Shown: positions 7,460-15,782 of the stretch, piece after piece
How positions within the stretch are numbered: the stretch's first letter is position 1
Layout of the letters: each line of letters begins with the position of its first letter
Source: Mycobacterium sp.
GTDB taxonomy: Bacteria; Actinomycetota; Actinomycetes; Mycobacteriales; Mycobacteriaceae
Assembly: GCA_003165155.1 (NCBI GenBank)
Contig: PLSK01000221.1
Location: 23,590-57,069 of the forward strand
Direction: 5' to 3'
Length of the DNA: 33,480 nt
The notes under the pieces: model-generated
What the model was told of the DNA's origin: nothing
What the model saw: the letters and a program-made list of their open reading frames with translations, nothing else
Databases searched by the model: none
Translations under genes and position numbers: made by a program

Positions 7460-7636
7460 GTGCGCCAGGCTGACGTCCCGACACCTGCGGCGCAGGCAAT
7501 AGGAATCACACACTCAGTCGTCGCTCAATCGGACTTTGATGCCACCGTCACGGAGTGGCTGAGTGGAAATGGTGCTTCGGTCCCCAGAATGCGTCGTTTC
7601 ACATGGCGCGTGGCCCGCGCCAGGGCCGCAGCGTGA
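7460..7636 (+). CDS. Small ORF (58 residues) translationally coupled to the membrane protein
   Basis: It starts in the same promoter/ribosome-site block and with the same first codons (GTGCGCCAG, MRQ) as the AT3-SGNH acyltransferase at 9150, then diverges completely. The product has no transmembrane segment and ends in a basic stretch rich in Arg and Ala (RMRRFTWRVARARAAA). Its stop overlaps the likely GTG start of the membrane protein as GTGA. I do not recognise the protein. It may be a real small protein, a translated leader ensuring expression of the next gene, or the truncated front of a lost gene. An in-frame GTG at 7454 is an alternative start. Confidence 0.45.
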   Translation: MRQADVPTPAAQAIGITHSVVAQSDFDATVTEWLSGNGASVPRMRRFTWRVARARAAA

Positions 7637-8994
7637 GCCATGAAGCAGAACGGCTGGATCCACGCTCGGGGCAGGCGGGATTTGACGCCGGTCGTCCAGT
7701 CGAGACCGAAGAACCGCCAAGGGCTCTGCGATCGGATGAGCCGAGTAGCCGGCGCAGGCTCGGTTACGCGATTGTCGGACTGCTCTTGCTGCTCTATATG
7801 GCGTCTTGGGTTGTTTTTACGAGCGTTTACGAACCTAATTTGCAATTTTTCGCATACTATGCGGTCGACTACAGCCAAGGCTTCGTCAGGCGTGGGCTCG
7901 CCGGCGAGATTCTGGACCTCTTTCCCGCTGACCTCTACTTTACCGGCCTATTGATTTTGCGCTGGCTTGTCCCAGCGCTCTTCGGAGTCGGCATCGCGGC
8001 GGTGGCGTGGACGGTGGCAGTCAGATTCGGCCGCTCCGAACGCCGGCTGATGCTGGCCCTGCTCATCCCGATGCTGCCGTTGGGCTTCGTGCACGCTGTT
8101 GCGCTACCTACTCCCGACCTTGTTGGCGAGGCAGCGCTGGCAGTGTTCGCGGTGGTGCTCGCCTCGGCGAGGAGGCACCGAACGCTACTAATTGCGAGCG
8201 GCATTTACGGCATGACGACGGCGGTGCTGACGCTGATCCACGAGGCGGTTCCGTTTCTGCAGGCGCTCGGTGCGGTCCTGGCAATTGTGGTTCTGGTGCA
8301 CAGTTCCGTCAAAATACAGCGTCTAAGCGCACTTCTCGCCGTGGTTCCGGGTTTGGTCGTCGCGCTGGCGATAGCGTTGCTGCGACGGCAAGACGTGTCG
8401 TCGCAGTGTGCTCGGTTGCCGCACAGAGCCGTTGACTGGCGGAGAAAGTTATCGCCCGGCCAGATTCTGAGCGGCGAACATGCCTACACGGACTATCACG
8501 ACTGGACTTGTCGCTTCATCACCACCACAACAAGAAAAACTCCTTTCATCGATCCCTACGCGATCGGTTGGGCCCCTTTGATCATGTCGACAATGGCGGG
8601 GATTGTTCTCCTCGCGCTGACGATGCTTGTCATCAGGGGTATTTCCGGCGTGCCCCTCGGGCGATTTCGCCAAGCTGTACAGGGACGGCTTTGGTGGGTA
8701 ATTCTTGCGGCCCTGTTGTTGCTTCCGGTTTTTGCAACCTCAGCTGATTGGGCCCGATGGTGGATAGCGATCTCCTTCGATGTGGGCGTGGTCTATCTGC
8801 TCTACGCGAGCCGCGAACCTGAATCCACCCGATCGGCCACCACTCGCACCCGGGTCTCCTTCGCAGTCGCGATCGTCTTCTTGGTTCTGTCCCCAATCCT
8901 CGCTGCGATCAACACCGAGCAGTCGGTGCAGCGTCTGGTGACCCGCTGCCCGCAGCTGGCGACTGACCCGATGTACGTGGGGATCTGCCCCTGA
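7633..8994 (+). CDS. Polytopic membrane protein of unknown function, possible GT-C-like or export component
   Basis: A 453-residue protein with a charged, proline-rich cytoplasmic N-terminus (about 45 residues) followed by roughly ten hydrophobic segments. A conserved-looking motif, VDYSQGFVRRGLAGEIL, lies just after the first membrane segment; I recall similar YS.GFVRRGL motifs in uncharacterised membrane proteins of polysaccharide clusters but cannot name a family. A hydrophilic loop near residues 260-300 holds two Cys and a Tyr/His/Thr-rich stretch. The GTG at 7633 is chosen because it overlaps the preceding ORF stop as GTGA; an in-frame start at 7555 would add 26 residues lying over that ORF. 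Given its neighbours, a role in glycosylating or moving the lipid at the membrane is likely, but this is inference. Confidence 0.75.
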   Translation: MSHEAERLDPRSGQAGFDAGRPVETEEPPRALRSDEPSSRRRLGYAIVGLLLLLYMASWVVFTSVYEPNLQFFAYYAVDYSQGFVRRGLAGEILDLFPADLYFTGLLILRWLVPALFGVGIAAVAWTVAVRFGRSERRLMLALLIPMLPLGFVHAVALPTPDLVGEAALAVFAVVLASARRHRTLLIASGIYGMTTAVLTLIHEAVPFLQALGAVLAIVVLVHSSVKIQRLSALLAVVPGLVVALAIALLRRQDVSSQCARLPHRAVDWRRKLSPGQILSGEHAYTDYHDWTCRFITTTTRKTPFIDPYAIGWAPLIMSTMAGIVLLALTMLVIRGISGVPLGRFRQAVQGRLWWVILAALLLLPVFATSADWARWWIAISFDVGVVYLLYASREPESTRSATTRTRVSFAVAIVFLVLSPILAAINTEQSVQRLVTRCPQLATDPMYVGICP

Positions 8995-9092
8995 TCGCCG
9001 GTGACGTCGAGCGGGTGTTCCTGTTCGGCCTGACCGTCGAAGAGGTGCGCCAGCTGCAGCAAGTCGTGCTGGATTTGACCGAGAAGTGTTGA
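8991..9092 (+). pseudogene. Short coding remnant, resembling an internal piece of glycogen phosphorylase
   Basis: After the membrane protein stop an open frame reads IAGDVERVFLFGLTVEEV, then RQLQQVVLDLTEKC and a stop. The first part resembles the phosphorylase segment with pattern AG.EN.F.FG..VE.V..L that I recall from human and E. coli enzymes. It has no start of its own and no more of that protein is present. The last residues are shared with the sequence before promoter block copy 2, so the fragment belongs to the duplicated block. The family match is tentative; that it is a coding remnant is more certain. Confidence 0.4.
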
Positions 9093-9149
9093 ACGGGTGT
9101 GTGATAATTCCTCGATTCGAAGAAGCGTCCTCTTACTAGGTAGGTGACC
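9058..9149 (+). repeat. Repeated promoter block, copy 3 (acyltransferase promoter)
   Basis: This is the best-preserved copy: TTGAACGGGTGTGTGATAAT, with extended -10 TGTGATAAT ending at 9108, then TCCTCGATTCGAAGAAGCG and the AGGTAGG ribosome site before GTG 9150. The predicted leader is about 35 bases. A TTGACC at 9075-9080 is too far (22 bases) to be a standard -35, so the extended -10 may suffice. Confidence 0.55.
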
Positions 9150-11342
9150 GTGCGCCAGACGGACAGCGTGAGTCCTACTGAAGAGGGCCAGGGTCAGCGC
9201 CCAGCACGGGCGGGATTTCGCCCGGATATCGAGGGCTTGCGCGCTGTCGCGGTGGCGGCCGTTGTCCTGTTTCACGCAGAGGTACCCGGTGTGGGTGGCG
9301 GGTTCGTCGGCGTGGACGTCTTCTTCGTTATCTCAGGCTTTTTGATCACCGGGCTGCTCTGGCGGGAGGTGAGCGCCACCGGCACCGTCAGGCTGCGCGG
9401 CTTCTACGGGGCGCGGGCCCGCCGACTGCTGCCGGCATCGGCCATGGTCGGCGTCGTTACCATGATCGCCTCGGCCGTCCTGTTACCCCCGCTACAGGTA
9501 GGGGCCGTCATTCGTGACGGCATCGCCAGCGCACTGTATGTCAGCAACCTCTGGTTCACAGCGCAAAACGTGGATTACTTCGGCGGGCACCTGCCGCCGT
9601 CGCCGTTCCAGCATTACTGGTCGTTGGGTGTCGAGGAGCAGTTCTATCTGGTGTGGGCGCCGATGATCCTGGGCACGGCCTGGCTGATCCGGCGGGTGCA
9701 TCGGCGGACCAAGGCCGATCCCACCTCGCCTGCCATCTTGTCGAAACGCCCGTATCTGGTGATCCTCGTCTTGGTCGCGGCCGTGTCGTTTGCGCTGTCG
9801 TTGGTGACCACTTACCTGGTGCCTGCCGCGGCGTTCTTTTCGCTGCCCACCCGGGCCTGGCAATTGGCCGCCGGCGGCCTGGTGGCCCTGACCGCCAACC
9901 AGTGGCGCCGACTACCGCCCCTGGTTGCCGCGATCTCCGGATGGGCAGGACTGACGGTGATCGTGCTGGCCTGCACCTGGTTGAGCGCAAGCACGCTTTA
10001 TCCGGGCACCGCCGCGATCTGGCCCACGGTGGGCGCGGCGCTGGTCATCGGCGCCGGCTGTGCCGCACCCACCCAGGGATGCGGCAGCATCCTGGGATTA
10101 TCACCGATGCAGGCGATTGGGCGGATCTCGTATTCGTGGTATCTGTGGCACTGGCCGGTGCTCGTACTGACGCCAGCATTGCTGGGCCACCCGCTGGGGC
10201 TAGCCGCCAGGGTGGCAGCGGCCCTGGCCTCGGGCGGGCTGGCAGTACTCACCCTTCGTTTCATCGAGAACCCATTGCGATTCGCCGCCCCGATACGCCG
10301 ATCTGCCTGGGCCAGCCTCGCACTCGGCGGTGCCGCCACCGCGGTCGCGGTCTGTGTGGGCGTAGCACTGCTGGAATGGATACCCGCACCGGTTGGCCGC
10401 GGCGCGCCCGCCACGCCACTGACCATCACCGCAGCACCTGCCCCCACCGGCTCCACCATGGACGCCTACGACGCGGCGGTGCGACGCGCCTTCTCACAGG
10501 TACAGGCCGCGGTCGAGGCGGCCACCGATCTCCAAGGCGTTCCGTCGAACCTGGCCCCGCCGCTGGCCGACGTGTCAGCGGCCCAAATGGGCTTGTCGTC
10601 CAACGGCTGCTTGCGCACGCAGAAAGAGGCCGGACAGCCTGAGTGCGCGACGGGCGACACCGCATCGAGCACGACGGTGGCCCTCGTCGGTGATTCGCAC
10701 GCCGCGATGTGGAATCCCGCGTTCGAAATGATCGCTACGCAACGGCACTGGAGGCTAGAGATGCTGGCCAAGATGGGCTGCCCATTGATCGACGTGCCTT
10801 TCGCCAAACACCTCAGTGGCCTGATCGAACACTTTGTGCACTGCGAGCAGTGGCGCGCTCAGATCCTCGCCCGGTTGCGCACCGAGCGCCCGCGGCTGGT
10901 CCTGGTGAGCATGTCGCGGGTGCGCAGCGTCGGCAGTTGGCAGTCAGGTTATGCGCCATACGACCCGGCGTGGATCGACAGCTTGACCCACCTGGTGCAG
11001 CAGCTGCGCGACACTGGCGCAAGGGTGCTGGTGCTCGGACCGATCCCGGATCCGCAGACATCGGTGCCAGAGTGTCTGTCCGGCCACCTCGATGACGTGA
11101 GCGCCTGCTCACCGCCACGGTCAACCGCGGTCAACCAACCCGGCATAGCTTCTGAGACCGTCGCCACCAAAGCCAGCGGCGGACAATACGCCGACCTCAC
11201 CGAGCTGTTTTGCACCGCAAACCGCTGCCCCGTCATCGTCGGCAATACCCTTGTCTACTCTGACTGGAACCACCTGGCGATCGAATACTGCCGGCAGTTG
11301 ACATCGGCAATGGGGACGCTCGCCGACCGCGCGCTCGCTTAG
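9150..11342 (+). CDS. AT3-SGNH membrane O-acyltransferase (OafA-like)
   Basis: A 730-residue protein with the full two-part layout of OafA-type sugar O-acyltransferases. The N-terminal acyltransferase_3 domain (residues ~20-390) begins FRPDIEGLRAVAV, with LFHAEVPG, GVDVFFVISGFLITG and SLGVEEQFYLVW, and has about ten membrane spans. After a Pro/Ala-rich linker (~400-440) comes an extracytoplasmic SGNH domain with block I GDSHAAMW (Ser516) and the DWNH block (Asp705, His708). The family moves an acyl group, often acetyl or succinyl, across the membrane onto a sugar hydroxyl. GTG 9150 is chosen because AGGTAGG is six bases upstream; GTG 9144 is in frame two codons earlier. It ends four bases from the epimerase on the other strand. 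Fragments of further copies occur at 4603 and 28541. Confidence 0.93.
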   Translation: MRQTDSVSPTEEGQGQRPARAGFRPDIEGLRAVAVAAVVLFHAEVPGVGGGFVGVDVFFVISGFLITGLLWREVSATGTVRLRGFYGARARRLLPASAMVGVVTMIASAVLLPPLQVGAVIRDGIASALYVSNLWFTAQNVDYFGGHLPPSPFQHYWSLGVEEQFYLVWAPMILGTAWLIRRVHRRTKADPTSPAILSKRPYLVILVLVAAVSFALSLVTTYLVPAAAFFSLPTRAWQLAAGGLVALTANQWRRLPPLVAAISGWAGLTVIVLACTWLSASTLYPGTAAIWPTVGAALVIGAGCAAPTQGCGSILGLSPMQAIGRISYSWYLWHWPVLVLTPALLGHPLGLAARVAAALASGGLAVLTLRFIENPLRFAAPIRRSAWASLALGGAATAVAVCVGVALLEWIPAPVGRGAPATPLTITAAPAPTGSTMDAYDAAVRRAFSQVQAAVEAATDLQGVPSNLAPPLADVSAAQMGLSSNGCLRTQKEAGQPECATGDTASSTTVALVGDSHAAMWNPAFEMIATQRHWRLEMLAKMGCPLIDVPFAKHLSGLIEHFVHCEQWRAQILARLRTERPRLVLVSMSRVRSVGSWQSGYAPYDPAWIDSLTHLVQQLRDTGARVLVLGPIPDPQTSVPECLSGHLDDVSACSPPRSTAVNQPGIASETVATKASGGQYADLTELFCTANRCPVIVGNTLVYSDWNHLAIEYCRQLTSAMGTLADRALA

Positions 11343-11346
11343 CGAC

Positions 11347-12339
11347 CTATCCCGTGGGCTCTTTGAGGTACCACGGGTTGGCCCGCGCCCAATCGATGGT
11401 GCGGCGAATCCCCTCTTCGACGTCGACCTGAAGGCGCCAACCCAACTCCCGCTGAGCCTTGGTCGAGTCCGGGATACGACGGGGAATGTCCTCGTACCGA
11501 CCGCCGTACCGCGCCGCAGTGTCAACGGCTTCGGCGCTAGACACCGAGTCGACACTCGCGATCTTGATCGCCAGATCGACAGCCTCGCCGACAGTCGTTT
11601 CGGTCATGCTCCCGATATTGAAGGCCTCACCGATCGCCGCGTCGTTATCGGCCGCCAGCAAGGTGCCGGCGATCGCGTCGTCGACGTAGGTGAAGCACCG
11701 CGTCTGGTCACCCGAGTCGTAGAGCAACGGCTGGCGGCCATTGAGAATTCGGTGAATGGTCTGCGAGACCACGAAAATCGGATTCTGCCGCGGGCCGTAC
11801 ACGTTGAAATAGCGCACTACCGTCACCGGCAGCCCGTAGGCGCTGTGCATCGCGAAGACCAGATGCTCGGCCATGCCCTTGCTGGTGCTGTAGCTCCAGC
11901 GCGCGGTCTTCGTCGAACCGAGGACGCGGTCGTCGTCCTCGGCGAACGGTGGCTTGGGGTTCTTGCCGAACACCTCGGACGTACTGGAGAACACCACCCG
12001 CGTCCCGTGCCGATGGCTCAGCTCGAGGACGTTGCGAGTGCCGGTCACGTTGACGTCGAGAACCCGCAACGGGTCATTCATATAGTTTGTGACTCCGACG
12101 ACCGCGGCCAGGTGGAAGACCGTATCGACACCGGGAGTGAGGGCTTTCTCGAGTGCAGACAGATCGGTGACATCGCCTTGCACGAACCGGAAGTTCGGGT
12201 GTCGGTCGAAGTCGATACTGCTGTCGCGGGTGTTCTTGGCGAAGTCGAAAACCGTCACCGAGTCCCCGCGGTCCAGCAAAGCGGAGACCAGGTGCGATCC
12301 GATAAAGCCGTAGCCGCCTGTCACGACGACATTGGACAT
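11347..12339 (-). CDS. UDP-sugar epimerase or UDP-glucuronate decarboxylase-like SDR
   Basis: A 330-residue extended SDR beginning MSNVVVTGGYGFIGSHL; the upstream in-frame extension is ignored because AAAGAG precedes the ATG at 12339. Catalytic residues are seen in SSTSEVFG and YSTSK, followed by RYFNVYGPRQNP and RCFTYVDDAI. The stretch SEVFG...RWSYSTSK resembles the UDP-glucuronate decarboxylase side of the family (ArnA/UXS: SEVYG...RWIYSVSK). The gene lies 49 bases behind the UDP-glucose dehydrogenase gene, which makes UDP-glucuronate. A pathway to UDP-xylose, or to UDP-galacturonate by 4-epimerisation, is therefore likely; xylose occurs in some mycobacterial LOS. The choice between decarboxylase and epimerase cannot be made by eye. 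Confidence 0.85.
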   Translation of the reverse strand: MSNVVVTGGYGFIGSHLVSALLDRGDSVTVFDFAKNTRDSSIDFDRHPNFRFVQGDVTDLSALEKALTPGVDTVFHLAAVVGVTNYMNDPLRVLDVNVTGTRNVLELSHRHGTRVVFSSTSEVFGKNPKPPFAEDDDRVLGSTKTARWSYSTSKGMAEHLVFAMHSAYGLPVTVVRYFNVYGPRQNPIFVVSQTIHRILNGRQPLLYDSGDQTRCFTYVDDAIAGTLLAADNDAAIGEAFNIGSMTETTVGEAVDLAIKIASVDSVSSAEAVDTAARYGGRYEDIPRRIPDSTKAQRELGWRLQVDVEEGIRRTIDWARANPWYLKEPTG

Positions 12340-12388
12340 ATTTACTCTTTCATTTTGGTGTAGGGGTCGATGTTCACTTGTCGGCCGC

Positions 12389-13771
12389 CTAGCGGCCGAT
12401 CCCCTTATAGACGAAGCCGGCGGCGCGCACTGCCGCCGGGTCGAAGCTGTTCCGTCCGTCGAGGAACACACACTTGGCCGCCGTTAGCTCCGCGAGCCGG
12501 ACCAGTGGGATCTGGTGGAACTGTCGGTGCCCTGCGAGCACCACCAGGGCATCGGCACCCTCGACCGCTGACTCGATGTCTGCGGTCAGAGGGATCTTGG
12601 TCACTTCGAGGGCCTCCTCGGCCGGCACCCACGGATCGTGGACCGAAAGCTCGCAGCCGGCCTCCTCGAGCAAGGCGACAACGTACTTGGTGGGTGTGAG
12701 GCGGCAGTCGCCGGTGTTGTTCTTGAACGCGATGCCCAGCACCGCGATCCGGCTGGCCTCGACCGTCTTGCCCTGATCGGTGAGTAGCTGCTTGAGCAGC
12801 CCGTAGGTGTAGGCGGGCATCGTGTCGTTGACGGTTCTCGACGTCCGCGGAATTTCCAGGTCCAACCCGACGGACTTGCCCAGGTGGTTGACGAACCACG
12901 GATCCTTCGTCAAGCAGTATCCGCCGACGCCCATACTTGGCCTCAAGATGTTCGCCGGGTTTCCGCCCTTCGGCATGGTGTTGGCCGCTTCGATCACTTG
13001 AAGCGCGTCGATCCCGAGCCGGTCGCACACCTTGGCCAGCTCGTTGGCCAGCGCGATGTTGAGGTCGACCCAGAGGTTGTCCGCAAGCTTGACCATCTCG
13101 GCGGTGCGCGGCCTGTCAACGACAACGGAATCCACTCCCAGCGCGTGTCGCCACAGGGTGGTACAGGCGCGAGCGCTGCGCTCATCGACGGCGCCGACGA
13201 CGACGGGAATCGACGTCAGCTCGCGGATGGCTTGGCCTTCGGCGAGCCGTTCCGGGCAAAACGCCAACCCGAAGTCGACCCCGGCGCGCAGTCCCGAGGC
13301 CTCTTCGAGGATCGGCCGAACAAGATTTTCGGTGGTGTCGGGCGGCACCGTGCTCTTGAGGATGACGATGTGGCCGCGGTGCAGGTGCTCCCCCACCGCC
13401 CGCGCCGCCGCCTTGATGTCGTCGACGATGGGCTCGTAGTCCGGACCAAGCGGCGTACCGACGGTCACGATGATGAAGTCATTGTCGGCGATGGCACCGA
13501 AATCGGTCGTCGCCCCAAGCCGGCCGACTCGTACGCTGCGGGACACCAGCTCGTTGAGCCCCGGCTCAGGCACCGTGGTCTTGCCCAGGTTGATCTCGTC
13601 GACGACGTTCTGCCTCACGTCGATGCCCGTAACCGGCCAGCCGCGATCAGCCAGCACGGCACCGATCACCGTGCCGATGTAGCCGAAGCCCACCACTGCG
13701 ATCCCCGAGCGCATGCCACGCACCAAGAGGTCGATCTCAGCGTCGCTACGTCCGAAAACGCCTTCAGCCAT
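12389..13771 (-). CDS. ugd: UDP-glucose 6-dehydrogenase
   Basis: A 460-residue protein of the UDP-glucose/GDP-mannose dehydrogenase family, which oxidises UDP-glucose to UDP-glucuronate with two NAD+. The NAD site is IAVVGFGYIGTVIGAVLADR; the catalytic Cys286 is in GVGGYCLTKDP, and the C-terminal UDP-binding domain has FLDGRNSFD. The ATG at 13771 gives about 19 extra residues before the usual start of the family; the internal ATG at 13714 (MRSGIAVVG) is the alternative and would give a Cys position closer to the usual one. The 13771 start fits the downstream end of the shared leader. It is the first gene of a two-gene operon with the epimerase/decarboxylase. A broken copy of its 5' end lies at 27003-27290. 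Confidence 0.94.
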   Translation of the reverse strand: MAEGVFGRSDAEIDLLVRGMRSGIAVVGFGYIGTVIGAVLADRGWPVTGIDVRQNVVDEINLGKTTVPEPGLNELVSRSVRVGRLGATTDFGAIADNDFIIVTVGTPLGPDYEPIVDDIKAAARAVGEHLHRGHIVILKSTVPPDTTENLVRPILEEASGLRAGVDFGLAFCPERLAEGQAIRELTSIPVVVGAVDERSARACTTLWRHALGVDSVVVDRPRTAEMVKLADNLWVDLNIALANELAKVCDRLGIDALQVIEAANTMPKGGNPANILRPSMGVGGYCLTKDPWFVNHLGKSVGLDLEIPRTSRTVNDTMPAYTYGLLKQLLTDQGKTVEASRIAVLGIAFKNNTGDCRLTPTKYVVALLEEAGCELSVHDPWVPAEEALEVTKIPLTADIESAVEGADALVVLAGHRQFHQIPLVRLAELTAAKCVFLDGRNSFDPAAVRAAGFVYKGIGR

Positions 13772-13864
13772 CGCGGAACCAGCCCTTCAATCCCCCGTGC
13801 GCGTTCTGTGTAATGAAACTGGGCCCTCCCCTCCCCAGGCTAACCCGCCCGGAGTCTAATCCAA
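13772..13864 (-). promoter_or_regulatory. ugd promoter and leader
   Basis: On the minus strand TTGGAT (13864-13859), 16 bases, TAGCCT (13842-13837), then the leader with CAGAACGCGCACGGG down to the ATG. The same arrangement, with TTGGAT, 17 bases, TAGCGT, is preserved before the ugd pseudogene near 27026, which supports the assignment. The -35 lies close to the start of the divergent hydrolase gene. Confidence 0.5.
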
Positions 13865-13918
13865 CACGTGCCCTATAGACCTGAAATTCAGCCGCGTAAT
13901 CCTGATAGGGTCGCCCGC

Positions 13919-14719
13919 ATGGACCTGTTCGTGCGCGAATCCGGTCCGGTCGGAGCCCCCACCATCGTCTTCCTCCACGGCGCGTATACCAGCGGCTGGT
14001 CCTGGGAGCCGGTAGTCGAACGAATGCAGCAATACCACTGTCTGGTCCCCGATCTGCCCCACTACGGCAAGAGTTTCGAGCAGGGACCATTCGAGATGGG
14101 CCGGGCCGCCGCTGCGGTGGCAGAACTCATCCGCTCCCGCGCAGACACCGGCCGGGCGCACGTGGTGGGCCTATCGCTCGGGGCCCAAGTGGGGGTGCAG
14201 CTGCTGGCGACCGAGCCAAAACTCGTTGATCGGGCGATGCTCTGCGGGACCGCCCTCAACACGGTGCCGTTTGTACCGTTGACGCGGCGCTTGCTGTCGC
14301 TGCCCGCCCGGAACGCAATGTACCGCTGGATGGTCCGCCACTACCGGAATGCTTGGCAAGCGAAGGTTCCCTCGGCCCATCTCGGGGACTATCGCGAGGA
14401 TGTACGCCTCATTACCAGCGGACAGCTCGCCGACGTGATCATGGCGTCCGCGGGGTTCACGCTTCCCAAGGAACTCGACCAATCGGAGTCACCCACATTG
14501 TTTCTAACCGGCGCCAAGGAAATGCCGGTCGTGCGCCGCTGGGCTGCAGCGCTCGCGCAGCAAATGCCCAACGGAGTCGATGGGGTCGCAATCGGCATGC
14601 CCCATGAATGGCACACGCGCAATCCGAACCTCTTCGCGCGCACCGTCGACGGTTGGCTCACCGATAGCGCCCTGCCGCCCGAGATCGCACTGCCGAACGC
14701 CACTAGGCGAACGGGTTAG
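13919..14719 (+). CDS. Alpha/beta hydrolase
   Basis: A 266-residue alpha/beta-hydrolase fold protein. The oxyanion-hole motif VFLHGAYTSG is near residue 20, the nucleophile elbow GLSLG holds Ser86, and the catalytic His is probably His229 or His232 in MPHEWHTRN. The acid residue, expected after the strand LFLTGAKEMP, appears as Glu rather than the common Asp. The ATG at 13919 has GATAGGG about eight bases upstream; an earlier in-frame GTG at 13868 would overlap the ugd promoter. No signal peptide is seen, so it is probably cytoplasmic. It could cleave an ester or thioester of the lipid or release acyl chains, but no substrate is indicated. It ends three bases from the oxidoreductase on the opposite strand. 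Confidence 0.85.
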   Translation: MDLFVRESGPVGAPTIVFLHGAYTSGWSWEPVVERMQQYHCLVPDLPHYGKSFEQGPFEMGRAAAAVAELIRSRADTGRAHVVGLSLGAQVGVQLLATEPKLVDRAMLCGTALNTVPFVPLTRRLLSLPARNAMYRWMVRHYRNAWQAKVPSAHLGDYREDVRLITSGQLADVIMASAGFTLPKELDQSESPTLFLTGAKEMPVVRRWAAALAQQMPNGVDGVAIGMPHEWHTRNPNLFARTVDGWLTDSALPPEIALPNATRRTG

Positions 14720-14722
14720 CGT

Positions 14723-15721
14723 TCACGCCGGCTGGCGCAGCGAAAGGCCGGCAGCCCGATAGATCGCGTCGATGACGGTGTGGTTCTCGATCGCCTCCTG
14801 CGGCGTCGTCCTCACCGGTTCCCCGCGCAGCACCGCCGCGGCGAAAGCGTCAAGCTGATACTCATAGGTGGCGCGCCGCGGGAACCGCTCGACGCGCTTT
14901 CCGGCGGCCGAGCGGACCGAGAGCCGAGGGAACACGTGCGGTGCCGCCGGACTGAGCCAACGCAGCTGACCCTGATCACCGACCACTTTGGCGCTCGCCC
15001 GAAACAGGTCCGACGACCACAGCGCACACCTGATCCGGCCCGTGTGCCCGCCAGCGAAGCTCAACTCGGCCGTCATGGCCCGGTCCACCTCGGGACCTCG
15101 CAGCGTCGCCTGTGCCGAAAGAACTTCCGGGGTGGAGCCGCCGAACGTGCGGAGCATGTTGACGACATAGCTTCCCGCATCCATCATCGCGCCGCCGGCA
15201 AAGGCGTAGTTGTAGCAGTTGCCCGAGAACTTCGGTAGCAATACGCACAAGGTGAGCTCTACCCGCTCCAGTTTGCCCAGCTCCCCCGAGGCGATGATCT
15301 CCTCAACGCGCAAAGTCAACGGATGGTAGCGGAATTGGATTGCCTCCATGACGATCCGGTCTGACTGGGCGGCCAGTTCGGCGATTTCGCGCGCCTCGGC
15401 GGCGTTGGCGGCGAACGGCTTTTCGCACAGCACGTGCTTGCCCGCGGCCAGCGCAGCCCGGGTCCATCTGCCATGGAAGCTGGTCGGCAGAAGGACGTAG
15501 ACAGCATCCAGGTCCGGATCGGCGATCAGTGACTCGTAGCTGCCGTGCGCCCGGGCGATGCCGTATTTGTCGGCAAAGGCCTGTGCACTGGACATATCGC
15601 GTGCGCCCACCGCGGCCACCACAACCTCATCGTTTCCCCGCGCCGGGTTGATGAGCGTTGTCGGCGCGAAGCTTGAAGCGCCCAAGATGCCGATCCGCAC
15701 TGGAGCACCGCTTTCAGCCAT
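14723..15721 (-). CDS. Gfo/Idh/MocA family NAD(P)-dependent oxidoreductase, copy 1
   Basis: A 332-residue protein. N-terminal NAD(P)-binding domain with IGILGASSFAPTTLI (residues ~8-22) and the diagnostic EKPF motif (CEKPFAANAAEAREIAEL, near residue 95-115); the C-terminal alpha/beta domain has DAGSYVVNMLRTFGG. Family members oxidise or reduce sugar hydroxyls or ketones. It is very similar from end to end to the gene at 17516-18517, including the sequence just upstream of the ATG (TGCTGTTAGCATGCGC against GACTGCTAGCATCCCGC). The start lies 61 bases from the divergent GMC oxidoreductase gene, so the two may share regulation. A role in making a keto or deoxy sugar of the glycolipid is plausible but not shown. 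Confidence 0.9.
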   Translation of the reverse strand: MAESGAPVRIGILGASSFAPTTLINPARGNDEVVVAAVGARDMSSAQAFADKYGIARAHGSYESLIADPDLDAVYVLLPTSFHGRWTRAALAAGKHVLCEKPFAANAAEAREIAELAAQSDRIVMEAIQFRYHPLTLRVEEIIASGELGKLERVELTLCVLLPKFSGNCYNYAFAGGAMMDAGSYVVNMLRTFGGSTPEVLSAQATLRGPEVDRAMTAELSFAGGHTGRIRCALWSSDLFRASAKVVGDQGQLRWLSPAAPHVFPRLSVRSAAGKRVERFPRRATYEYQLDAFAAAVLRGEPVRTTPQEAIENHTVIDAIYRAAGLSLRQPA

Positions 15722-15782
15722 GGGCGCATGCTAACAGCAGACCCGCATCACTTGGATAGACGAAGAAAGCTCAGGCGGTACG

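Noticed and set aside
9653..10642. 329-codon frame inside the AT3-SGNH gene
   Set aside because: Rich in Arg, Gly, Pro and His as expected from an off-frame reading of GC-rich DNA; the overlapping frame has all family motifs.
11347..12471. Longer 374-codon version of the SDR
   Set aside because: The extension overlaps the end of ugd and has no family counterpart; AAAGAG and the MSNVVVTGG start at 12339 fit better.
12884..13813. 309-codon plus-strand frame opposite ugd
   Set aside because: Antisense shadow; ugd has a full set of conserved motifs including the catalytic Cys.
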